Positions 22,816 through 31,950 of a stretch of DNA of 64,000 nucleotides are shown here, piece after piece (within the stretch, counting starts at the first letter, position 1; every line of letters starts with the position of its first letter). The notes beneath the pieces are model-generated. The model was not told where the DNA came from. It made no database searches and worked only from the letters and a program-made list of their open reading frames with translations. This DNA comes from Edaphochlamys debaryana (Eukaryota > Chlorophyta > Chlorophyceae > Chlamydomonadales), in NCBI GenBank assembly GCA_016858145.1, contig JAEHOE010000013.1, positions 372,001-436,000 of the forward strand. Reading direction: 5' to 3'. The position numbers and the translations under genes were made by a program.

Positions 22816-23023
22816 CCTGTTGGGACCCAGGGCGGAGGGGCGCGCATGTCCCCAGTTCGAATCCTAGCGGGTGCGAGCGCAGGTGCGCTGCCTGCAGGTC
22901 TGGATTTCGTCGTGATGCGGAAAGTGTGGCGGTCCCAGCAGGCGCCAGGGCACTGGCCCCTGAGCAGCGAGCTTATCGGCTAGGGCGTGGTGGCGTCCTT
23001 GATGGTCCCACAGAGTCCACGGT

Positions 23024-23054
23024 TTGTTGCAGTGTGATCCAGCATCCTGGCGCA
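23024..23054. repeat. Half copy of the 22747 hairpin arm
   Basis: Matches one arm of the palindrome at 22747-22815 (GTTGCAGTGTGATCCAGCAT), followed by unrelated sequence. Same orientation as the left arm on the plus strand. Confidence 0.85.
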
Positions 23055-23574
23055 TGTTTTCGCGTCCTGAGTCGCGGGGCGCACGCCGCGGCCGCCCGAC
23101 CACCGCTCGCAATGTGCATCATGACGTGGGCCTCGTGCATTGATGCAAAGGACACGTTGCCGCGCCCCGCGCAGACGGTGCACTGTAGGAACGGGGTCTG
23201 CCCACAGCCCCGACACGTGGGACACGGTTCCAAGAGCTCATACTCGACGTGCTTGGTGCAGCCGTTCTGGATGTCTCGCAGAGACACCTGCACGTCTATG
23301 ACTTCATGCCCCTGAGCGTGACCCTGAGCGTGATCGAGACCCTGACCACCCAAACCCATGACGACTTCAAAGAGGTGGGTGAAGATGTCGACGTCCTCGA
23401 CTCCTGTATCGGGTGTTTGGGCCGACCCCGTCAGGTCGTATGTGTTCCACCGCACGGGGTCGGAGAGCACATTGAACGCCATTGAGATCTCCTTGAACTG
23501 CGACTCCGCCTCAAGTGTCGGATTCTTATCTGGATGCCACCGCAGCGCCAAGCTCTTGTACGCTCGCTTGACAT

Positions 23575-26500
23575 GGTGAAGAGGCCGGCCGCCCAGTCGT
23601 CGGGGACGACCAGGAAGTCCCCGCAGACGCGCAGCTCGGACGCGGTGCCAGGCGTGATGACGTTCCACACGCGGGCGATGCCGAGGGGTCGGCTGCTCTG
23701 GCGCAGGGACTTGACGCCGGCGTTACAGGGCTCCAGCTTGACGCCGAGGCTCTCGTACAAGCTCTGAATCATCAGGCCCACCGTGTTGCACATGGTGTTT
23801 GGCCCGATGCCGGGAGGGAAGATCAGGGTGGCGTCGGCCTTGAGCAGGCCAGCGCTGCGCTTGGGGTCGCTGTTGTCGACGTAGTGGAGGGAGCCGGCGA
23901 GCTCGCTCTTCAGGTACTGCTTGATCTCCTCCACCTTGGAGCCGGCGGTGGCGGCCGTGGATGAGCAGGCGAGGGCGGAGGCCTCGGGCGCCACCTCGGG
24001 GGTCTTGAGCAGATCCAGCAGCTCGGCCATCATCTTGCCCAGGATCTCGAGCGCCGCAGCCGTCTTGCCCAGCGCCATGGGGCCGAAGCGGACGTTAGAG
24101 CTGCCGTCCTTCATGTGCGAGAAGGAGACCTGCTCCACGGGCGGCAGGCACATGGAGCTGGGCAGCGGCCCGGGGGGCAGCTGCCGGAAGCTGGCCGGCA
24201 TGGGCTCCTTGGTGGTGTTGAAAGCCGCGGCCAAGGAGGCCTGCGGCGGCCACACGGTCTGGCCCTGGATTGGCGTTGGTGGCCCAGTCGGGGACACGGC
24301 GGGGCCGGTCTCCTTGCTGGCGAAGCTGCCGACGCTGTTGCACGCGCTCATACCCCCCCCCCAGCTGGGAGACCGAAGCCGACGTGGCCAGGGCTGCGCC
24401 GGGAGTGCCGTACTCCACGTACGTGACGAACGTACTGTTGTACGGGTGCTGGGCCACCGAGAGGACGTCTGTGTGCAGAGCGGAGGCCGAGCTCGGCACG
24501 TATGAGGATGGCGGTGGGTGCAAGAAGGGCGGAGCCCTGTAGCCCATGGGCCAGGACGGTGGCGGCGGCACACCGGGCGGCGGGGCCGCCGGGGCCCGGA
24601 AGGAGGCCGAGGACGGGAAGGCACCTGCAGGCGGAGCCTGAGGGCCCTGGCCGTAGCCGTAGCTGTGGCAGTACGATGAGGGCGGCGGCGTGGAGTAGCC
24701 GTAGCCGTAGCCGTAGGACGCGGGACCCTGGCCGTAGTGCAGCGCCGCAGGCGGAGCCTGGGACTGCAGGTACGGCGAGGCCTCTGCAGTGTAGGCCGCA
24801 TGCTGCGGGTTGCCCTTGCCTCGGTTGTTGTCCTTGGGCTTGGCGTAGTCCTGCCTGCGGGGGCGGTCGCCCTGCGGCTGCTGCTGGCGCGGCGCCGAGA
24901 GCAGAGCCGCGTACTCCGGCTTCTTGCGGACCAGCTCCGCCCAGGCGTTGTCCATGTTGCTGGACTTGGGGTGGCCGGGCAGTGCGGTCAGGTTGCCGGC
25001 CTTGGCGTTGGCCGTGCAGAAGTCCACCGAGTGGTGCTTGGCGTTGCAGAAGGAGCAGTTGCCCGTGGAGCCGGTGGCGGGGCCGGGCTCCGCCTTGGGC
25101 CAGCGGGGCTTGCTGCCGCCGCTCGACTGCTGCTGCTGCTGGCGCCCGCCCGCCTGGCCGCCGTAGCCCCTGCCGTTGTCCTGGCGACCGGAGTGCGTGG
25201 CCAGGGCCGAGACGCTGTTGGCCATGCGCTCGATCTGCGACGAGAGGCGGGCGATGTCGGCCAAGCCCACGCCGGAGGCGCTGGTGCTCTCGGAGACTGG
25301 GCCAGCAGACGTGGCGAGCGCCTTGACCTTCTTGGGGTCCTTGACCTTGCTGTCGGCCACCTCCTGCTCGATCCGGAAGGCACTGTAGATCTTGTGGCAG
25401 CGGATGATGGCCTTGGCGAGGTCCCAGGCGGTGGGGTCGCTGTCCTCCTTGCCCAGGTAGCTGACCTTGATGGTGTCGTTCATGAAGCTGGCCTTGACCC
25501 AGTGCGACTCCATGACGGCCCGGAGCCAGCGCTCGGTGCGGACGCGCCTCGAGATGCTGGCCTCGCTGATGGGCCTGACGAAGGAGAGGAAGCGAGCGCC
25601 CGCCGTCATGGGGTCCTCGAGGGGCTCGACGCCGAAGGTGTCGTAGCTCTTCTTGGACGTGGGGTCCTCGCGGCCGAACTTCTTGGCCAGGGCCTCCAGC
25701 AGGTACTCGCAGGCGTCGAGCTTGAGGTCAGGGAGCTTGGCCTGGCCCTTGTACTCGGGGGGATTGGCGTCACCGGCGTGGAGCAGGGTCCACTTGTCCT
25801 TGTGCTCAGCCAGGGCCTCGGCGCCCTCGGTCGCGCACCAGCCTTGCACGACCAGGTTGAGGTTGTTGCCCCCATCCTTGGTGAGCCCCCCGGCCATGCC
25901 GGCAAGGATGAGCTCGGCAATCAGGGCCTTGTTGTCGCCTCGGTCGCTCATGGCCCACTGCTTGACGAACAGGCGAGCGGACTGCAGGAAGGCAGGAAGG
26001 GAAGTGGGCTTAGCATCAAAGCTGGGGCAGTTGCGGTCGCCCATGTCTTCGTCTTCACTCCTCCTGGGCGGAGCCCGGGGAGCTAGCTGAGCAGCAGGTG
26101 CCGGCGCAGGCAGCGCCGGGGCGGGAAGCGGAAGGCCTCCGCCGTCCCCCTCAGCAGGTGCTAAGCCTAGGGCCCCCTCAGCCGCAGGCTGGGGGTGCTG
26201 TGCTTGATCGGCCGGGGCGGGGCCCGGGCCGAGATCTTGCTGCTCACCAGGCGCGTCGGGGGGTGCCGGCAGGCGATGCCCGAGCTCCTCAGCGAGCGCA
26301 GGTAGGGCCCCCGCAGCCGAGGGCTGCGGGGCAGGCGGAGAGGGAACGCGGGCGGGGCCCGGTCCCGAAGACGCTCCAGCAGCGTTGCCACCAGAGTTGG
26401 AGCCAGAAGGGCCTGCAACGTCGTTGCGGGTTGGCTCAGTCGCGAGGTCGGCCGAGGGCGAGCGACGATGTTGAAGCTCACCGGAGCCTCCGGATTTCGA

Positions 26501-26974
26501 CGGCCCAGCACCGGTGGAGCCGGTGGGGTCTTGCTCAAATAGCGGGTTGCCGCGAAGAGCAGTTGTCGCCGCTCGCGGGTCAGCAAGGCCTCGTCCGCGA
26601 GTTGGGCTTGCAGGTGCCGAGCGAATGGGAGTACCTGCGTTTCGGGCGTTCAGCAGAGCAGCCAAACGATCAATAGGGAGATTAGCCTCCTGCTCTTCTT
26701 GTCTGCGGAGCTCGCGCGCCGCAGCTCGACTCGCGGTCGTGGACACGGGCGTGAGCTGAGGAATCGGCAGAGGCGCGGCCGCGGGCCCACGCCTATCAGC
26801 ACCAGACGCAGTCTGTTGCTTAGACTTCCTAGAAGACTCCTTGGAAGCCAGATCGCAGCGCGGGCGGAGCCCGGAGCGATCAAGTCTGGAGGTCCGTAGC
26901 GCGCGGCGCCAGCGGGCAAAAGAGAAGTCGGAAGCAAATCGGCGAGCAAAGACGCAGGCGGTGCCTGGGCTCAC
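23575..26974 (-). CDS. Retroelement gag with CCHC zinc knuckle, one internal frame change
   Basis: Long frame beginning in terminal repeat A1; the first codon available there is GTG, and no ATG occurs before MGDRNCPSFDAKPTS, although the sequence before it reads like protein. A conserved-looking helical core (PAFLQSARLFVKQWAM, TERWLRAVMESHWVKASF, DLAKAIIRCHKIYSAFRIEQ) fits a capsid-like domain, followed by a Gln/Gly-rich stretch and the knuckle CSFCNAKHHSVDFC (C-x2-C-x4-H-x4-C). Then Tyr/Pro/Gly-rich sequence. At a 10-G run (24353-24362) the coding sense moves to another frame and continues MSACNSVGSFASKETGP to VVPDDWAAGLFTM at the nested insert. The G-run is either a programmed or mutational frameshift. 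Confidence 0.8.
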
Positions 26975-27377
26975 TTCTAGGACCAGCGCTGAGGCTCAGC
27001 GACTGGGTTGAGCGAAGGCTCCTCGGGAAGTCGTCGGATGGCACAGAGACTGCGCCGCAGGCGCTAGACGCAGCAGAGCAGCAACACTCTAGTAGTTACA
27101 GACACAGCAGAGTAGATCCGCAGCAAGTAGTGCTTCCGACTTGCCAGTCGGAAGCTGGGCGTTCGCCAAAGTCCCCCCGATCGGAAGGGCTCATTGCCGT
27201 ACCTCAGGTGCTCATGCCACGTGTCCCACGAGGCAAACCCTGGTGTCACAACCCTAGTCACGACCCTAGACGTACCCTCCAGCCCAAATCAGCAGACCAA
27301 CCACAAACCCCCAGCATCCTACCTCAACTCCCAACCGGCAACCATAATGTGACAGCGACGGTACTGTGCTCTGTCAG
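26936..27377 (-). repeat. Terminal repeat A1 (442 bp, 5' end of the element)
   Basis: Partner of A2 at 6478-6919. The internal flank begins directly without a B copy. The 10-base right arm of the A hairpin occurs again just inside A1 (26926-26935). I could not identify a convincing tRNA primer-binding site next to it. Confidence 0.95.
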
Positions 27378-27380
27378 GCA
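27377..27380. repeat. Target-site duplication GGCA, right copy
   Basis: GGCA directly after ...CTGTCA at the right end of terminal repeat A1; partner of 6427-6430. Confidence 0.6.
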
Positions 27381-29384
27381 GCCCTAGTTTGCTCCGCAGT
27401 GCCGCAAAGTAGGGAGCCCAGGCATGCTGCCGCCATCCAGCCAACCATCCACGCCCACCAAGCCATGACCTCTCGCCTCCGTCTAGCTTATCTGGCCGCC
27501 GGCTCATATGCCAGCGCGTCCGAGAGTCTTCTCGTCAAGCGTCCTTCCAGGGTGACGCACTTTTGTCATAGCCGTCATGCATATGCACAGGTACGTCCAG
27601 CAGCTATGGCTTAAACTTAGCTGTGGCCCACAAACGCTTGGGCGGTGCTCCGCGACACGCGTCCGTGCACTCCCGCATGCAAGCCCGCTGGGCTGTCCCG
27701 CATGTATGCAACACCAAAGGACGCCGAGGCGCCCTGACAATATGCGTCACAAAACCGTGTGAATCAAGCCTCACATAACACGCCCACGTGTCTATCTGAA
27801 ACGCACGGCGGGCAGTCAAGGGCCCAAGCTGTCTACGGCAGATGCCCAAATGCACACTTGCCACACAGGCACATCACGCGCCGCTCCTAGGTGTCAGAGA
27901 GGGCCCGGTACCTGGTACCGCAATGGCGGGTCTTCGCACACACTCAGAGGGTCGAACGGCCTAGGCCCTCGCCGCCCTCAAGCCAGGCGGGGCCGCTTGG
28001 CAGGCAGCGCCTCCGCCCCGTCTCCGGGCGCACCCAACGCGGCCCTGGCCCCGCCCTTGCCCCCGGCCTGGTGCACTGCCGCGGCCATCACAGCCACCGA
28101 CGCGAGCACTGACAGACCGTCCACCCCACCCGCTCCACCCTCGCCCTCACCACCACCAACACCACCGCCGCCGCGCTGCGCGCTTGCGGAGCCCCGTGTC
28201 GCCACCGCCACTTCAGGCGCACGGCGCGGTGGCCAGATGTGCCTGGCTGGCGTGACATGCTGCAGGACGGGCCGACCGGGCGCCTTTCCTGCGCTTTCGC
28301 GATGACATAACCCGAACAAATTCTCGCGGCGCGAGCTCCGGCATGCCTTGCCACCAAGCTGCAGTATGCAAGGAGGCCAGAACTATGAGCATAGCAACCG
28401 CGGCCAACGCGTGCGTGTGGAGGACTGTGGACCCCCCAGACCGCCTCTCACCCCGCCCGGCCACATACAACCCCTGAGGTTCCCCCAACATCGTGCGCTC
28501 CCGTATCGCCATCTTGGTGCCGAGTAGCATTCACTTGCACGCTGGCTTCTGGAGCCTACCGTGAGCGTTCGTAGAGGCACCTACACGTCCTCCGGCACGC
28601 GCCCTGCTGCTTTCCCCCAGCTCGCCCCCTCACATCTTTACACACTGCACTGCACTATGTGGCTTTTAGGCGCCCTAGGGGCAGTGCTGCTATCTTCCGG
28701 GGGCTTGGCTCTTGGCTGTGACCGAAAGTACCCCCTCCAGGGGCCGTGCCTTTCGGTACATGTGCACGAAAGTTGGCTTTCGCAGGCTTTCGGTTTCGGT
28801 ACAAGGGGTTGGGAGGCCGTGTCACCGTAGCTCAACGGATGCGAAGCGATCACCGACCCCGCTAGGGCGTTCGGGAGCGGGAGCGAAGTTAGAGCGGAGG
28901 ATACCCCGAGACTGCTGCACCGTGCGACCGTGCGACCGTCTGCCACCCACGGAGCGCTCGCGCCAAACGGACCGGCCCAGCCGCGTGAGAAGGTAGCTGG
29001 CTTCAACAAGCGGGCAGGGAGAAGCGACGGGAAAGTCGCGGACATACCGCGGACCCGCCGGGCCGGTGCTCGTCCAACTGCATGAGCCGAGCGAGCTGGT
29101 CCAGCGGAAGCACCCGAGTAAAGCAACGATGTGAGCGACGGTTACAGCACGGCCGCAACATGCGCACATAAGAACCAAGCAACGCGAAGACAAAGCACGA
29201 AGAACATGCGCACACGGCATCGGAGGCACCGCGGACAAGACCGACCGCGACAGCATAGGCAGCCCCGAGAAGCAAGAAGAAGTATGCGGAGGCAAAAGAG
29301 CCGTAGATATAGCAGTCGTAGCAGGAGGGGAAAGGCCGCCGGCGTGCAAGCGGCAGCGATCGCCGGGTAGGGACAGGGGCGGTG

Positions 29385-29725
29385 CCCCAGCAGAGCCCTC
29401 CCAGCGGCAGCGGCCAGGCAGCACCCAGTGCCCAGCGCCCGGCGGCAGCGTTCAGGGCCCAGCGGCACCGCCCAGGCAGGGCCCAGCAACGGCGCCACGC
29501 GGCGGCGCCCAGCAGCCGCGCCCAGCGACAACGCCCAGCGCCCAGCAACGGCGCCCCGCGGCAACTCCGAGCTGCAGCGCCCAGGCAGGGCCTAGCGCCC
29601 AGCGGCCGCGCCAAGCAGTAGCGCCCAGCGGCCGCGCCAAGCAGTAGCGCCCAGCGCGCAGCTCCCAGCGCCCAGCGGCGGCGTCCCTCGGCAGCGCCCC
29701 GTGCTCAGCAGCCAGCAGCAGTGCC
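29385..29725. repeat. Degenerate minisatellite built on CCCAGCG
   Basis: About 340 bp of imperfect units combining CCCAGCG, GGCAGCG and GCCCAGG-like words, irregular in length. It produces long Ala/Arg/Gly-rich shadow frames on both strands that should not be taken as genes. Confidence 0.8.
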
Positions 29726-30336
29726 GTGGGGTCCCGCCCGCCGCAAACCCAAAAACCCATGCCCCCTCGCTATGGCCGTGCCCATGCCTCGCACCGCGAA
29801 CAGTGGGAGCTGTGGCCCATCCACACAATGCGGCTACTGCTGCAGTGCGATGCAGCGCTCCCGGCCCCAGGCCGCCCATCGATCCACCGCGCCCAGCAAC
29901 GCCGCCACCCGGAGCCAGAGGGTTTCAGAGCAGGCAGGCAGCGCCGAGGACACCGTGGCGCGGCTTGTGACGCATGCGCCGGGGATGGCTGGGGAAGGGA
30001 GTCTGTCACGTGGGCCGCGTTTTTCGGACTTTGGGGTAAGGGGGGGGGGCGGGTCGGCTTTGCAACGTCTCCGACCGCTGAGGGTCCTCATCGTGCACGC
30101 AAGGGAGCACCGCTCAGTTGACACCACCACAGCATACCACAGCCGGCCGGCAAGCCCCGCCACTCGTCCTATTTACTGTTTGGAGCACGCCACCGCCACG
30201 AGTGTACGGGTTCGACTCCCGTTCAGCGCCGTGCACATCGCATACAGCCACGGATGACCTGCAGGACGGAGCTACGGTCCCCATTGAGCCAAAGCCCATG
30301 TTGCAGCTGGCACATTCGTGCCCTGCGATAGGGCCC

Positions 30337-30564
30337 CTCGTCAGAAAGTGTTCCACGCTACAGGAACCTTGATTCCTGTCCTTGCAGAGCTCAGGGGGCA
30401 CACAGGAGGCACCGTGCGGTGCGGCGTCAGCACGATTGCCTTGTCGGGAAGTGTTCCCCGTCGAGCAACCCCCCTGTCTCCTTGGCGTGCCAGCGCTCCG
30501 GGAGCGTGCAACTGACACCGTGAACCCTTGTGCCGGGTAGACCTTGTCAGAAAGTGTTCCCCAG
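30337..30564. repeat. Spaced repeat of a 17-base word at about 103-bp intervals
   Basis: GTCAGAAAGTGTTCC-like word at about 30340, 30443 and 30547, each preceded by CTTG/CTCG-like bases. The sequence between is strongly diverged, suggesting an old tandem array. Confidence 0.6.
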
Positions 30565-31118
30565 CTTGGCCCAGACGCACGAAAGGTGGTCAGCAGGGTC
30601 CAAATCCTTCGGTACATGGGCACGAAACATGGGTCCCCAGGGGGAAATCCTTCGTGACCCCTGCACGAAAGTTGCCAAAACGCTTTCGTGCAGAGCCCTC
30701 AAAATCGAAACTTGCACGAGAACGAAAGGAAGATAGCAGTCCTCGGTGTTTACAATGAAGGACCCCCCTGGGGTCACAGCGCTGAACGCTGGGGCCAAGC
30801 GACCCACCTCACGGGCTTGCCCCCTGCAAGCCAGAACGCAAGTCCCTGTCATAACTTGCACTGACCACGCTCAGGTCCCACCTTAGTCCTTGGCACGCAA
30901 TGACCATGCTCAGCGTGTATCGATGGCAGCAGATAGCAGCACTGCCTAGGGGCTCACGTGGCGCTCTACCTCCGCTTTGCAGTTGAGCATGCACCGTGTC
31001 TCGGGGAGCGGCGGACCTGTCACCTGGACGCACGCGCTGGGGGCCTCGGCACCACAAAATGGCATAGATAGGAAAGATAAGTAAGTGCGCTGCTTTGTGC
31101 GGCCCCTAGGATCCAGCC

Positions 31119-31343
31119 ATGCGGTTACTTGTGCTGCTCGTTGCCCTTCTCCTGTTTCTTTCTGTCGTCGTCACTCTGGCTACGCCGCACGGCCCCTGTG
31201 AGTACAGTACCCACAGGCTGCTGCGCGCGCCCCCGCCTCTTCGCCCGTTTCTCCTCGTACCCTCGTCGCCCGTTTCTCCTTCCCCGCCTCTTCACGCCAG
31301 CATGTGCGTGTTGTGCCACCCCAATCTAACCTACCTCGAATAG
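31119..31343 (+). CDS. Small secreted-type reading frame or first exon
   Basis: ATG followed by MRLLVLLVALLLFLSVVVTL, an obvious signal peptide or signal anchor, then ATPHGPCE. A strong splice donor (GTGAGTAC) lies at about 31198 just after that, so this may be only the first exon of an ER/secretory gene running rightwards; without splicing the frame ends after 74 codons with CVLC near the end. I could not find the downstream exons. The ORF is opposite and convergent to the F-box/LRR gene's 3' end. Confidence 0.4.
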   Translation: MRLLVLLVALLLFLSVVVTLATPHGPCEYSTHRLLRAPPPLRPFLLVPSSPVSPSPPLHASMCVLCHPNLTYLE

Positions 31344-31344
31344 G

Positions 31345-31950
31345 TACGCTAGGTACGATATATATGTAACCCTTCGGCGGGGTGTGCATCCACGGGCCCC
31401 TCCTCGGCTCTGCCCCCAATGAAGATCCGGGTTCCTGCCACTTTGTTCACCTGCAAAACCCTCCGCGATTCTCCCGTCCCAACGATGTAAACGCCCGCCA
31501 ATGGAGCGGGACTGCCCCCCCGAGCCCCGACCCCGCCCAGGCAAGCAAAAGCGTCGGAGTTTTGCTTGCACCTCGACCACCTACCTGATCTATGCTCCCC
31601 GATAGCTGCAGTGCGGCTCCGCGCCCACGGCCCACGGCCGCCCACGCCCAGTCGCGCACGACCGCATATCGTTCAATGACATTTCATCGCGTTGTAACTG
31701 TAACTGCAGGCCAGATCGCCCTTCCCAGCGGCCCCCCTGCCCCGACACACGGACAGCCTGCTGGCCGACCAGCTACACATCACGACACGACAGAACCAGC
31801 CAGGGGTGGAACCAGCAGAGCGGTACACGTGCCTGATGAGTTGCAATCCGGCTGGGCACGGTCGCAGGCAGCGCGGCCCTCCCTGACGCCGGGGCACCCG
31901 GCCCCAATGCTCGCCCACACCCGGCCAACAACGCGCGCACCAGAGCGTGT
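31345..31950. other. Gap between the small secreted frame and the LRR gene
   Basis: No recognisable gene. Several GC-rich frames lie on both strands but none shows motifs or clear splice structure. May hold the 3' UTR of the LRR gene. Confidence 0.4.

Larger units (their letters stand above)
17391..23574 (-). mobile_element. Nested 6.2-kb insert with permuted DnaJ gene and tyrosine-recombinase-like gene
   Basis: Splits the retroelement gag frame exactly at an ATG codon, which appears at both junctions (CAT on plus at 17388-17390 and 23572-23574). Removing the insert restores the gag frame. The DnaJ reading frame is broken at the same triplet: its J-domain start lies at the 17.4-kb end and the rest at the 23.6-kb end, and joining the insert ends rebuilds a J domain with Lys-Asp-Val-Lys at the seam. 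The insert therefore behaves as a circle opened at ATG. Ends show no inverted repeats. It also holds a recombinase-like gene, a short frame overlapping the DnaJ start, and large C/T-rich microsatellites. Integration by the encoded recombinase (Crypton-like), or capture of an extrachromosomal circle by end joining, are the main explanations. Confidence 0.75.
22266..23574 (-). pseudogene. DnaJ (Hsp40) gene, main part without the J-domain start
   Basis: Starts at the insert boundary with VKRAYKSLALRWHPDKNP (helix II and the HPD that stimulates Hsp70), then a Gly/His-rich linker, then CPTCRGCG and CTVCAGRG, two zinc-finger-like CxxCxGxG units instead of the usual four. After an intron holding repeats come RHFDVRVLPGVADGEVWDVS and NITVTLTLTLEEVLCGF, matching the DnaJ C-terminal peptide-binding domains, then HCDCRDIEVHAPGYRDPT and VHFKVVYPALD, ending in a Ser run encoded by a GAT/ATG-type microsatellite. 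Between the last two blocks the frame changes with no clear splice sites (around 22505-22520), perhaps an indel. The missing first helix is at 17391-17442. As it stands it cannot make an intact co-chaperone. Confidence 0.8.
6431..27376 (-). mobile_element. Ty3/Gypsy-like retroelement with split terminal repeats, carrying a nested insert
   Basis: Element of 20.9 kb, about 14.8 kb without the nested insert at 17391-23574. Outer ends read TG...CA and are flanked by GGCA on both sides (6427-6430 and 27377-27380), consistent with a 4-bp integrase target duplication. Reading leftwards on the minus strand: terminal repeat A1, gag with CCHC knuckle, a gag C-terminal/linker frame, a Pro-rich and GGGGCC-repeat region, degenerate protease, a transmembrane-like segment, RT with VDD, RNase H, a C5-methyltransferase-like domain, HHCC and DDE integrase, PHD finger, an N6-methyltransferase-like domain, a G-tract, then B1-A2-B2. 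The A copies differ at 6 of 442 positions (about 98.6% identical), so insertion is fairly recent. The DDE integrase argues against a DIRS/PAT-type recombinase element even though the repeat layout resembles one. Confidence 0.85.
27381..31118. other. Repeat-rich stretch without a supported gene
   Basis: Open frames are numerous but read as GC-biased noise. Contents I can name: clusters of CGAAAG/CTTTCG-type short inverted motifs at about 28720-28810 and again at 30605-30725, a degenerate minisatellite (separate entry), a spaced repeat (separate entry) and a tRNA-like T-arm at about 30203-30220 with no matching remainder of a tRNA. The region may be decayed transposon remains. Confidence 0.5.

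Noticed and set aside
22853..22870. B-box-like GTTCGAATCC in the DnaJ intron
   Set aside because: No paired T-stem and no A-box at the right distance.
17391..23574. Reading the insert as a normal part of the retroelement (its own recombinase)
   Set aside because: The gag frame is continuous only without it, and the DnaJ gene is broken at the same triplet.
17391..23574. CACTA or Harbinger-type DNA transposon with 3-bp duplication
   Set aside because: The insert ends have no terminal inverted repeats and no CACTA start, and it has no DDE transposase-like frame.
28815..28850. tRNA A-box-like GTAGCTCAACGG
   Set aside because: No matching B-box or cloverleaf follows; likely chance or a decayed SINE.
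29003..29614. Ala/Arg-rich frames in 29.0-29.7 kb
   Set aside because: Arise from the CCCAGCG-type minisatellite; no motifs or splice structure.
30195..30225. tRNA-like T-arm (GGGTTCGACTCCC)
   Set aside because: The 5-bp stem and loop are fine but no acceptor, D-arm or anticodon arm fits in the upstream 60-130 bases.
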